DNA of 64,000 bases, taken from positions 1 through 64,000 of the forward strand of contig NZ_JFHC01000009.1 in NCBI RefSeq assembly GCF_000698595.1, read 5' to 3'. The notes beneath the pieces were generated by a model. It was not told the origin of the DNA. It did not search any database and saw only the letters and a program-made list of their open reading frames with translations. The stretch comes from Caballeronia glathei. Its GTDB lineage: Bacteria > Pseudomonadota > Gammaproteobacteria > Burkholderiales > Burkholderiaceae. The translations under genes and the position numbers were made by a program. Positions 53,513 to 61,625 of the stretch are shown here, in pieces. Each line of letters begins with the position of its first letter. Within the stretch, counting starts at the first letter, position 1.

Positions 53513-53848
53513 TCAATGCTCCGGTGGCCCCGCCAGAATCCACGCGATCACGCTTTGCAGGTCGGCGTCGCTGATCTGCGCGTTCGGCGGCATGCCGACC
53601 TGTCCCCAGACGCCGGTGCCGCCGTCGCGGACCTTGTGGAACAGCTTGTCCGTGGCGGTGCTGTCGCCGGCATATTTCTTCGCGACCGCCCGGTACGACG
53701 GCCCGACGAGCGGCGCGTTCACCGCGTGGCAGGCAAGGCAGTTGTTCTTCTGCAGGATGTCCGTCGCGGCGGTGCTGTCGATGGCCGCGAACGCCGATGC
53801 CGCCGTGGCGCCGAGCAGCGCGGCGCAGATCGCTGTGCAGAGGCGCAT
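53513..53848 (-). CDS. Class I cytochrome c
   Basis: The 111-residue protein has a signal peptide (LCTAICAALLGATAASA), the haem site Cys37-x2-Cys40-His41 (CLACH), and the sixth ligand methionine in GMPPNAQ. It is a small soluble periplasmic electron carrier. It is the last gene of the dehydrogenase set that ends here, four bases after the ribbon-helix-helix gene, so it should accept electrons from the GMC enzyme. It converges on the E1 gene. Confidence 0.92.
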   Translation of the reverse strand: MRLCTAICAALLGATAASAFAAIDSTAATDILQKNNCLACHAVNAPLVGPSYRAVAKKYAGDSTATDKLFHKVRDGGTGVWGQVGMPPNAQISDADLQSVIAWILAGPPEH

Positions 53849-53852
53849 CGGC

Positions 53853-54179
53853 TTACCCCGCCACCTTGTCGACCGCCGCGACGCTCGTCGCGCGGCTGCG
53901 GAAACCGAGCGACGCGTCAGCTTTTAAACCCTGATACCGCAGGCAGGTCACGCGCAGGAACGACGCGAAGTTGGTCGTCTCGCCGAGATGCTGCGTGATT
54001 TCCTCGTGCAGCTTGGCGATCAGCTGATTCGTGGTCATGTCGTTGTCGGCGGCGAGTTCGGAGAGCGTCTGCCAGAAGAGGTTCTCCAGCCGGATGGTGG
54101 TCGTCACGCCGCTGATCCGCACCGAACGGCTGCGGCATTCGTAAAGGATCGGGTCGGTTTGCGCGTAGATCTTGCACAT
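53853..54179 (-). CDS. Ribbon-helix-helix domain protein
   Basis: The 108-residue protein carries a ribbon-helix-helix domain (residues 15-75, including RSVRISGVTTTIRLENLFWQ and ADNDMTTNQLIAKLHEEI) of the RHH_4 type, which usually binds DNA as a dimer. It sits between the GMC flavoprotein and the cytochrome gene on the same strand, with gaps of 55 and 4 bases, so it is part of the operon. A DNA-binding protein inside an electron-transfer set is unusual; local regulation of the operon is the obvious idea. Confidence 0.88.
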   Translation of the reverse strand: MCKIYAQTDPILYECRSRSVRISGVTTTIRLENLFWQTLSELAADNDMTTNQLIAKLHEEITQHLGETTNFASFLRVTCLRYQGLKADASLGFRSRATSVAAVDKVAG

Positions 54180-54234
54180 CGGATGACTCCTCGTTTGGCG
54201 CGCCGGGCCGTGGCGAACCGGCCCGGCGCGGCGT

Positions 54235-55803
54235 TCAGATGGACCGGCGGCGCATCTGGTCGGCGATGTAGTCCGACTGCCGGATCGCGAGCGTCACGAT
54301 CGTGAGCGTCGGGTTTTCGGCGGCGCCGGTGGTGAACTGGCTGCCGTCGGAGACGAACAGGTTCTTCACGTCGTGCGTCTGGCCGTACTTGTTGACGACG
54401 CCGTCGCGCGAGCGCGCGCTCATCCGGCAGGTGCCGAGGTTGTGCGTGGACGGGTAGGGCGGCGTGCGCAGCGTCTTCGTCGCGCCGACCGCTGTATAGA
54501 TCGCCTCGCCCTGCTGGTACGCGTGATTGCGCATGGCGATGTCGTTCGGATGGTCGTCGTAGTGGACGTTGGCCACGGGCAGGCCGAGCTTGTCCTTCAC
54601 GTCGCGATTGAGCGTCACGCGGTTCGACTCGCGCGGCATGTCCTCGCCGACGATCCACATGCCCGCGAGGTTCGCGTAGTTGTCCATGTAATACGTGAAG
54701 TCGCGGCCCCACGCGCCGGGGTCCAGGAACGCCGCGGCGAACGGCAGGCCGAGTGCGATCGTCTCCAGTTCGTAGCCGCCCGCGAAGCCGCGTTTCGGGT
54801 TGTAGACGGCTTCATCCGTGACGATGCCCGCCATGGTCGTGCCGCGGTAGAAATGCACGGGCTGCGGGAACACCGCGTAGACGGAGCCGGTGGTGTGGCG
54901 CATGTAGTTGCGCCCGACCTGGCCGGAGCTGTTGGCGAGCCCGTCCGGGAACTTCGACGATTCCGAGAGCAGCAGGAGCCGCGGCGTCTCGATCGAATTG
55001 CCGGCGACGCACACCACGCGCGCGCGCTGGCGCTGCTGCTTGCCGTCCGCGTCCATATAGACGACGCCGCTCGCCTTGCCCACCGCATTCGTCTCGATGC
55101 GCATCACGTGCGACTCGGGACGCAGGTCGAGGCGGCCGGTGGCTTCGGCGGCGGGAATCTCGGTATAGAGCGTCGACCATTTGGCGCCGGACTTGCAGCC
55201 CTGAAAGCAGAAGCCGAGCTGCATGCAGCTCGCGCGGCCCGCGCGCGGGCGGCTGTTGATCGCCATGTGCCCGGTGTTGCAGGTCTTGTAGCCGACTTTC
55301 GTCGCGCCGTCGTACATGATCTTGAAGTTGTTGTTGCCCGGCAGCCCCGGTATGCCGTTGGTGCGCGTGACGCCCATCTTGTCCTCGGCGCGGGCGTAGT
55401 ATGGGGTGAGATCGGCGAGCGTGATCGGCCAGTCCATCAGGTTCGCGCCGTCGATCGCGCCGTAGGTCGTGCGCGCCTTCAACTCGTGCGCGTGAAAGCG
55501 CAGCGACGCGCCCGCCCAGTGCGTCGTCGTGCCGCCGACCGTCTTGCAGAGCCACGCGGGCAGCTGCGGGAAATCCCTGGCGATGCGCCAGTTTCCCGAG
55601 GTCGTGCGCGTATCGGTCCAGGCGAGCTGGCCGAACGATTTCCATTCGTCGTTGACGAAGGTGGCCGACGACTGGCGCTTGCCGGCCTCGAGCAGAACAA
55701 CCTTCACCCCTTTCTGGCACAGCTCGTTCGCAAGCGTCCCGCCGCCCGCGCCCGAGCCGACGATCACGACGACCGAGTCGTCGCTGTAGTCGAACCTGGT
55801 CAT
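54235..55803 (-). CDS. GMC-family flavoprotein oxidoreductase
   Basis: The 522-residue flavoprotein has the GMC FAD-binding loop VGSGAGGG near residue 16. A CFQGCKSGAKW segment lies in the substrate domain, and the C-terminal active-site pair is His in STHNLGTCRM and Asn in NPTLTIVTLA. This is the membrane-associated gluconate-2-dehydrogenase large subunit type rather than a free oxidase. Start ATG 55803 has GAGGAGG upstream. It lies between the subunit-3-like gene and the RHH and cytochrome genes. The substrate is a sugar or sugar acid by analogy only. Confidence 0.9.
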   Translation of the reverse strand: MTRFDYSDDSVVVIVGSGAGGGTLANELCQKGVKVVLLEAGKRQSSATFVNDEWKSFGQLAWTDTRTTSGNWRIARDFPQLPAWLCKTVGGTTTHWAGASLRFHAHELKARTTYGAIDGANLMDWPITLADLTPYYARAEDKMGVTRTNGIPGLPGNNNFKIMYDGATKVGYKTCNTGHMAINSRPRAGRASCMQLGFCFQGCKSGAKWSTLYTEIPAAEATGRLDLRPESHVMRIETNAVGKASGVVYMDADGKQQRQRARVVCVAGNSIETPRLLLLSESSKFPDGLANSSGQVGRNYMRHTTGSVYAVFPQPVHFYRGTTMAGIVTDEAVYNPKRGFAGGYELETIALGLPFAAAFLDPGAWGRDFTYYMDNYANLAGMWIVGEDMPRESNRVTLNRDVKDKLGLPVANVHYDDHPNDIAMRNHAYQQGEAIYTAVGATKTLRTPPYPSTHNLGTCRMSARSRDGVVNKYGQTHDVKNLFVSDGSQFTTGAAENPTLTIVTLAIRQSDYIADQMRRRSI

Positions 55804-55838
55804 GCTAGCCTCCTCGGCCTGGATTGAGCGAAACCATT

Positions 55839-56474
55839 TCAGGCGACGGGCGGACTGGCGTCCGCCGGCGGATTCGGCAGCCACGTGAGGTCGTTGAACC
55901 CGCGCGTGAGGTAGCCGCCGTGGCTGAACGCCTCGCCCTGATAGCCGAAGTGCGCGTAGGCCATGTCGTTGTCGTAGAGCGATGTGATGCACTGGCCGCG
56001 CACGAGCTGGATGAACGGGTCCGACTGATTCGCGGTCACGATCGCGGTGCGCGCATCGGCGCTCGCGTTCGTCCACTTGCCGGCTGCCTGCTGGTCGAGC
56101 TTCGCCACGCCCGCGCTGATCAGGGCGGCCGTTTTCGGGTCGGCGGCCTTCACGTCGAGATCCTTCACGACGAGCGCATAGACGGCGTCGGGCAGGGTCG
56201 GGTGCGGGTAGAGCGTGCGGGCGAGGTCCATGAGCGCGTTTGCCTGCGCCTGGTCGATGTGCGTGAGCGCGACGGCCCATGCGCGGCTGGGCGCGAGGAG
56301 CGCGATCGGCGTGCCCGCGACGAGGAGGCCCGACAGTACCGTGGAGCCTTCGAGGAAGCGCCGGCGGGCGGTGCTCGCGGGCGCCTCTTGCGCGGCGCGG
56401 CGGGCGGTCGCGCCGACGGCCCCGGCTGCAAGGGCCGGGATGGCGCGGATGTATATGGGGATTGCCTTTGGCAT
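55839..56474 (-). CDS. Gluconate 2-dehydrogenase subunit 3-like protein with TAT signal
   Basis: The 211-residue protein is the small third subunit of GMC-type membrane dehydrogenases and often carries the twin-arginine signal for the whole complex. Here RRRFLEG lies at residues 37-43, after an unusual 36-residue N-terminal extension. The C-terminal domain has FGYQGEAFSHGGYL and WLPNPP segments. Start ATG 56474 has CGGAGAC upstream. It is the first gene of the set, followed by the flavoprotein after 35 bases. Confidence 0.88.
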   Translation of the reverse strand: MPKAIPIYIRAIPALAAGAVGATARRAAQEAPASTARRRFLEGSTVLSGLLVAGTPIALLAPSRAWAVALTHIDQAQANALMDLARTLYPHPTLPDAVYALVVKDLDVKAADPKTAALISAGVAKLDQQAAGKWTNASADARTAIVTANQSDPFIQLVRGQCITSLYDNDMAYAHFGYQGEAFSHGGYLTRGFNDLTWLPNPPADASPPVA

Positions 56475-56514
56475 GATTGTCTCCGTTTATATTTTGTGTG
56501 CTGCCGGTGCTACT

Positions 56515-56910
56515 TCATACGTAATGTCCCTCCCTTGAAAGCACTTCGATCTTGTAGCCGTCGGGGTCGGTGATGAAGAAGAAGCGCGCCGCAACGTAGT
56601 CGCCATGAGAGAGCGACTTGAGTTCGCCGGGTTGCAGGCCAAGCGACAGCAGCCTGTCGCGAAAGCTCTCGATGTGATCGACGGCGAACGCGACGTGACC
56701 GTAGCCTGTGCCGTGCGTGTAGGGCGTCGTGGTGGCCTTGTTCAGCGTGAGCTCGATCTCGGCGCCGCTCTCCGGCTCGCGGAGGTAGACGAGGGTGAAA
56801 TCGCTGAAATCGAGACGATGCGATTCGGTCATGCCGAAGGCACTGCGGTAGAACCCGATCGAGCGATCGAGATCTGCGACGCGGATCATCAGGTGGATGA
56901 GTTTTGGCAT
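56515..56910 (-). CDS. Glyoxalase I-like (lactoylglutathione lyase) protein
   Basis: The 131-residue VOC-fold protein matches glyoxalase I. Metal ligand candidates are His in LIHLMIRV, Glu in AEIELTL, His in GHVAFAVD and Glu in KIEVLSRE. The enzyme would convert the hemithioacetal of methylglyoxal and glutathione to lactoylglutathione. It lies 40 bases upstream of the dehydrogenase set on the same strand, so they may share a promoter. Repeat locus C is directly upstream of it. Confidence 0.9.
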   Translation of the reverse strand: MPKLIHLMIRVADLDRSIGFYRSAFGMTESHRLDFSDFTLVYLREPESGAEIELTLNKATTTPYTHGTGYGHVAFAVDHIESFRDRLLSLGLQPGELKSLSHGDYVAARFFFITDPDGYKIEVLSREGHYV

Positions 56911-57050
56911 CGAAGCCCCCCGAGGTGTTGCGTCGGATCAGTATGCGACGATGTCGGGGGATTGGGTAATAATCGGCTATTACTTTCCGGTTTGCTCGAG
57001 AGTGGATGTTGGCGCTGGCGCTTGGACGGGGGGCGGGCGTGGTGTGTTTG

Positions 57051-57456
57051 CACCGTCTGATGCGCTGTGCTTCTATGAAACTTGCTTTGCTATCGGTCTA
57101 TCAGCTTCGCCCCTGTGCGGGGCGGCAGTCACTTTCTTTGCACAGGCATGCCGCTGGCGCTTGCGTTGGGTGTTTTTTGAACCGTTTGATGCGCTTGCGC
57201 TTCTATGAATCTTGCTTTGTTCGCGTTCTATTAGCACGCCCCTGTGCGGGGCAGCAGTTACTTTCTTTGCTGCTGCAAAGAAAGTAACCAAAGAAAGCAG
57301 CTATGGGCTCAGTGGTGTCAGGAGGGGATCGCATCGAGTCTTTCAAAGTGGCCCGACCGTGGGAGTGTCCACCTCGGTATGTTGAGCGGATGGGTACGCG
57401 GACCCACTGCGCCCTCGCACCTTCAAACGGAGTGGTAAGGCAGTCATCCATCCGTC
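57051..57456 (+). repeat. Repeat locus C, left arm with truncated unit
   Basis: A truncated unit (57051-57146) is followed by a full arm (57179-57456) of about 278 bases, in the same order as in locus A but on the other strand. The arm contains the perfect hairpin at 57257-57288, extended here to a 14-bp stem. The arm is the inverted counterpart of 57606-57885. It lies upstream of the glyoxalase gene. Confidence 0.88.
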
Positions 57457-57605
57457 CTCGCTTCGCTCGGACGCAGGGTTTTTTGCTACGACCCAATTCC
57501 TTCGCTTGTTGCAGTGCGCATTCAAGGCGCCTTGCTATGTAGAAGCTTTGCCATCCTGCCGTGCCTTACCGCCTTGAAAGTCTTTCGTCGGGCACGCAGT
57601 GCCGA

Positions 57606-57885
57606 GACGGATGAATGACTGCCTTACCACTCCGTTCAAGGGCGCGACGACGCAGTGGGTCCGCGTACCTATCCGGCTGAAATACAGAGGTGGACGCTCC
57701 AACGGTCGGGCCACTCTGAAAACTCAAACGTGGTCACGTCCTAACACCGCTTGCCCCATAGCTGCTTTCTTTGGTTACTTTCTTTGCAGCAGCAAAGAAA
57801 GTGACTGCTGCCCTGCACAGGGGCGAAGCTTATAAACCAAAGCCAATACAAGTTTCATAGGAGCACAAGCGCATCAAACGGTTCA
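57606..57885 (-). repeat. Repeat locus C, right arm
   Basis: This arm is the inverted partner of 57179-57456, with a 149-base centre between them. The hairpin is at 57777-57802. The arm ends 25 bases before the stop of the histidine kinase gene on the minus strand. Landmarks such as CCAACGGTCGGGCCAC are shared with the arm at 214-625. Confidence 0.88.
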
Positions 57886-57910
57886 AAAATTCGGCTCGCG
57901 GCCCGGCCGC

Positions 57911-59383
57911 TCAACTGACCGAGCGCCTGCGTCGCTCATCGAGCGCGACATCGCGCGCGCCGCGGCCCGCCGCCGCCGGCACCGCAGACCCGGGGGGCGG
58001 GCCCATCGTGCGGTGATCGGCCTCGAAGCGCGCGACCGAGAACGCGAACGTGTTGATGCCGCTCGCGCTCGTCGCCGACACCGTGCCGCGATGCATCTCC
58101 GCCACCGCCTTGACGATCGCGAGGCCGAGGCCGTGGTTCTCGCGGCTGTTGGTCCGCGAACTCTCGGCGCGGTAGAAGCGGTCGAAGAGGTGATCGAGCA
58201 TCTGCGGGGCGATCGGCTCGCCTGGATTGGCGACGGCGATCTGGATCCGGTCCCGGTCTCGCGTGATCGCGACCGAGATGGTCGCCCCGGGCGCGCAGTG
58301 CTGGATCGCATTCATCACGAGATTGGTGAGCGCGCGCCCGAAGAGCGACGTGTTGACGAACGCGCGGGCGTCGCCCGTCGCCACCGCGCGCACCTGCGCC
58401 TCGTCGAGCGGGATCTCGAGAAATTCCAGCGTACGCGTGACCTCGGCCGCGAGCGACACCTCCACGAGCCCCGTCGCGCGCTCGCCCTGGTCGGCGCGGG
58501 CGAGGAACAGCATGTCGTTGATGATCGCGCGCACGCGCTCGAATTCCTCGAGGTTCGACTGGAGCGTGTGGCGCAGTTCGTCGATGGAGCGGTCGCGCGT
58601 CAACGCCACTTCGGTCTGCCCGATCAGGATCGTGACCGGCGTGCGCAATTCGTGCGCGACATCGGCGTTGAACGATTCGAGGCGCGCGTACGACCGGTCG
58701 AGCCGCTCGAGCGCGCCGTTGAACGACTTCGCGAGATCTTCCAGTTCGTAAGGCAGCGAGAGCGCGTTCAGGCGCTGCGAACGGTTGTTCGGACTGACGC
58801 CGGACGCGTCCCGCGTGAGCCGCGTGAGCGGCTCGAGCCCGATTTTCGCGACCGAATAGCTGAGCAGCAGCACGGTGATGGTGCCGAGCGCCGTCAGCGC
58901 GGCGAGCGCGAAGCCGAAGACGCGCAGCGTGCGCACGTTCGGCGAGCAGTCCACGCCCACGAGAAGCCGCAGCGGCGGACGCTCGTTGTGCGCCGGGATC
59001 GCGACCTCGGTCATCAGCATGTCGTAGGCGCGGCCGGTCGGGCGAAAGCGCATGTAGCCGTCCGGCATGCGCTCGCCGATGCCGCCCGCGGGCGGGCTGC
59101 CGTACGAAAAGCGCGGGTCCGCGCTCGACACCGCGAAGAGGGTCGAGCGGTCGCGCGGCGTGATGTCGGCGAGTTTTTCCTTCGCCATGATCCACTTGTC
59201 CGGCGTGGACGCGTGCATGACGATGAGCCGCGCGATCTCGGCGCGCGTGTCGAGCGACTCGCGCAGGTGATGTTCGAGCTGCGCGCGCAGCACGAGAAAG
59301 AGGCCCGTGCCGACCAGCGCGAACACGAAGAGCGCCACGACGGCGAACATCGCGGCGAGACGGCGGGAGATGGAGCGCTTCAT
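57911..59383 (-). CDS. Membrane sensor histidine kinase, heavy-metal (CusS) type
   Basis: The 490-residue kinase has two transmembrane helices (VVALFVFALVGTGLFLVL near residue 20 and FALAALTALGTITVLLL near 165) enclosing a periplasmic sensor. Then come a HAMP domain, phospho-acceptor His244 in DVAHELRTP, and an HATPase domain with a NLVMNAIQH motif and glycine-rich GLGLAIVKA. The architecture matches CusS-type kinases that sense metal ions or other envelope stress. It overlaps the response regulator by four bases (ATGA) and is the last gene of the efflux operon. Repeat locus C follows it. Confidence 0.92.
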   Translation of the reverse strand: MKRSISRRLAAMFAVVALFVFALVGTGLFLVLRAQLEHHLRESLDTRAEIARLIVMHASTPDKWIMAKEKLADITPRDRSTLFAVSSADPRFSYGSPPAGGIGERMPDGYMRFRPTGRAYDMLMTEVAIPAHNERPPLRLLVGVDCSPNVRTLRVFGFALAALTALGTITVLLLSYSVAKIGLEPLTRLTRDASGVSPNNRSQRLNALSLPYELEDLAKSFNGALERLDRSYARLESFNADVAHELRTPVTILIGQTEVALTRDRSIDELRHTLQSNLEEFERVRAIINDMLFLARADQGERATGLVEVSLAAEVTRTLEFLEIPLDEAQVRAVATGDARAFVNTSLFGRALTNLVMNAIQHCAPGATISVAITRDRDRIQIAVANPGEPIAPQMLDHLFDRFYRAESSRTNSRENHGLGLAIVKAVAEMHRGTVSATSASGINTFAFSVARFEADHRTMGPPPGSAVPAAAGRGARDVALDERRRRSVS

Positions 59384-60084
59384 GACGGCCTCGCGTCGTC
59401 CCGCAGCTCGCGCGCCTCGCGTACTTCCAGCACATAGCCCATGCCGCGCACCGTGTGCAGCAGCTTGGTGCGGAACGGGCCGTCGAGCTTCGCGCGCAGC
59501 CGCTTGATCGCGGTCTCGACGACATTCGTATGACTCTCGAAATCGACGTCCCAGACGAGTTCCGTGATCGCCGTCTTCGACAGGATGTCGCCGTGGCGCC
59601 GCGCGAGCACGCTCAGAAGCTGGAACTCCTTCGCGGTCAGGTCGAGCCGCACGCCGTCGCGGGTGGCGCGCCGGCCGATCAGGTCGACGTAGAGATCGCC
59701 CACGGAAATGAGCGTCGATTCCTGCGCCCGCGTGCGGCGCGCGAGCGCATGCAGCCGCTCCACCAGTTCGAGGAACGAGAACGGCTTGGTGAGGTAGTCG
59801 TCGGCGCCTTCGCGCAGGCCGCGCACGCGGTCGTTGATGTGATCGCGCGCGGTCAGCATGATGACGGGCGTCGATTTCTGCATGCGCAGCGCCTTGAGCA
59901 CGGAAAAGCCGTCGCGCCTCGGCAGCATCACGTCGAGCACGATCACGTCGTAGTCGTACTCGGTGGCGAGATGCGTGCCTTCCTCGCCGTCGAGCGCGAC
60001 GTCGACCACCCAGCCCTGCTCGGTCAACCCCGATCGCAGGTAATCCACCACCTTGTGTTCATCTTCCACTATGAGGACTTTCAT
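59380..60084 (-). CDS. OmpR-family response regulator, heavy-metal (CusR/IrlR) type
   Basis: The 234-residue regulator has a receiver domain with phospho-acceptor Asp51 in VLDVMLP and Lys106-type switch region, and a C-terminal winged-helix DNA-binding domain (residues 130-225). The kinase overlaps its stop, and an RND efflux set lies upstream on the same strand. A direct repeat lies about 20 bases ahead of its start and may be its own binding site. The set should respond to a toxic compound or metal and regulate its efflux. Confidence 0.94.
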   Translation of the reverse strand: MKVLIVEDEHKVVDYLRSGLTEQGWVVDVALDGEEGTHLATEYDYDVIVLDVMLPRRDGFSVLKALRMQKSTPVIMLTARDHINDRVRGLREGADDYLTKPFSFLELVERLHALARRTRAQESTLISVGDLYVDLIGRRATRDGVRLDLTAKEFQLLSVLARRHGDILSKTAITELVWDVDFESHTNVVETAIKRLRAKLDGPFRTKLLHTVRGMGYVLEVREARELRDDARPS

Positions 60085-60099
60085 GCCGCCACCTGTATG

Positions 60100-60120
60100 T
60101 GCGTACTGTCTCTGCGTACT
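60100..60120. promoter_or_regulatory. Direct repeat that may be the response regulator site
   Basis: TGCGTACT occurs at 60100-60107 and 60113-60120, separated by five bases, in the 71-base gap ahead of the regulator gene. OmpR-type regulators bind tandem direct repeats of this kind. On the minus strand TATAGT overlaps the outer copy and could be a -10 box of an internal promoter. Confidence 0.5.
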
Positions 60121-60155
60121 ATAGGAGTGTCGTGGCCGCCATGCTTACCTGCGTT

Positions 60156-61625
60156 TCATCCCGGCGGCGCGCGGTTCGCCATCTGTTCGCCCGCGGGCGG
60201 CTGCGCCGCGTCCCAGCCGCCGCCCAGCGCCTTGACCAGTGCAACCGACAGTGTCCACTGCTGGCCGCGGATCTGCACGTCCTGCCGCTCGCTCGTGAGC
60301 AGCGACTGCTGCGCGGTGATCACGTCGAGATAGGCGACGAGGCCGCCCGAATAGCGGTCGTTCGCAAGCGAAAGGAGGCGCTGCGCGTCCACCACGGCCG
60401 AGTGCGACTGCTTCGCGGCGCCGTCCAGCACCGATAGTCCCACGATCCCGTCCTGCACCTGCTGGAACGCGTTCAGCACCGTCTGACGATAATTCGCCTC
60501 GGCGGCCTTGTAGCCCTCGTTCGCGAAATCGACATTGGCGGCGCGCCGGCCGCCGTCGAACACCACCTGGCCCACCGTCGTGCCAAGCATCCACAAGAGG
60601 CTCGGCGCGCTCAGCAGGCTCGCAAATTCCGTGCTCTCCCACCCGATATTGCCATTGAGCGCGACACTCGGGAAGAACGCGGCCTTCGCCACGCCGATCT
60701 GCGCGTTGGCCGCGGCCATCGCCCGCTCCGCCGACGCGATGTCCGGACGCCGCTGCAGCACGTCGCTCGGCAGCCCGAGCGGGATCGGCGGAATGGTGCC
60801 GGCGATGACCTTCGGCTCGATCGAGAACTGCGGCGCGGGCACCCCCGCGAGCGCCGCGATCGCGTGTTCGAACTGCGCGCGCTGATTCAGCAGCAGCTGG
60901 GCCTGCACGCGCGTGGTGTCGAGCAGCGACTGCTGCTGGAGCACGTCGAGGCCGGATACCGCGCCCAGGTCGTGCTGCGCCGTCACGTAGTCGAGCGCCT
61001 TTTGCTGCAGGTCCACCGAGCGGTTCAGAACATCGATCTCGGCGTCGAGCTCGCGCATCGAGAAATAGTCGGTGGCGAGATCGGTGGTGAGCACGAGGCG
61101 CGCATTGGCGAGATCGTCCGCCGACTGCTGCGCCGAGGCCGCCGCGCCCTCGACTTCGCGCCGGATGCGCCCGAAGAGATCGGTGTCGTAGTCGATGGTC
61201 GGACCGACCACGAGGTCGTTCTGCACCGTCGAATGATTCGGGATCGAGAAGTTGGTGAGCGGGCGGTTGCTCGAAATCCGCGCGCGCGATGCCTGCGCGT
61301 TCAGGTCCACTTCGGGCAGGCGCTGGGCCGACGTGTTCGCGAGCGTCGCCTTTGCCTGCGCATAGTGCGCGCTCGCCGCGGCGAGCGTCTGGTTCTGCGC
61401 GAGCGCCTGCGTCTCGAACGAGTCGAGCAGCGGGTCCTGAAAACCTTGCCACCAGTCGGGCGCGAGCGGCGCATGCGACGGCTGCGCGACGCGCCAGTAC
61501 GAATCGGTCTTCCAGGCGGGCGGCGTGTCGGCGTGCGGCTGCCGGTAGTCCGGCCCCACCGTGCAGGCCGACAGCAGCGCGGCGCACAGGGCCGCGCCGC
61601 AAAGCGCCGGGCGCGTGCGCTTCAT
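60156..61625 (-). CDS. Outer-membrane efflux lipoprotein (NodT type, OprM/TolC family)
   Basis: The 489-residue protein is the outer-membrane channel of an RND efflux pump. It has a lipoprotein signal (LCGAALCAALLSAC, Cys21 in the lipobox) and a CTVGPDYRQP opening. Two outer-membrane efflux repeats follow, with segments LDRVSDLQQKAL-like and VANAGYKAAEANYRQ-like. NodT-type channels drain RND pumps of the HAE family. The start codon overlaps the adaptor stop by four bases (ATGA). Confidence 0.94.
   Translation of the reverse strand: MKRTRPALCGAALCAALLSACTVGPDYRQPHADTPPAWKTDSYWRVAQPSHAPLAPDWWQGFQDPLLDSFETQALAQNQTLAAASAHYAQAKATLANTSAQRLPEVDLNAQASRARISSNRPLTNFSIPNHSTVQNDLVVGPTIDYDTDLFGRIRREVEGAAASAQQSADDLANARLVLTTDLATDYFSMRELDAEIDVLNRSVDLQQKALDYVTAQHDLGAVSGLDVLQQQSLLDTTRVQAQLLLNQRAQFEHAIAALAGVPAPQFSIEPKVIAGTIPPIPLGLPSDVLQRRPDIASAERAMAAANAQIGVAKAAFFPSVALNGNIGWESTEFASLLSAPSLLWMLGTTVGQVVFDGGRRAANVDFANEGYKAAEANYRQTVLNAFQQVQDGIVGLSVLDGAAKQSHSAVVDAQRLLSLANDRYSGGLVAYLDVITAQQSLLTSERQDVQIRGQQWTLSVALVKALGGGWDAAQPPAGEQMANRAPPG

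Noticed and set aside
57051-57885. Repeat locus C as an insertion sequence
   Set aside because: There is no transposase frame and no visible target-site duplication, and the arms are asymmetric with a unique centre. It is kept as an interspersed repeat.
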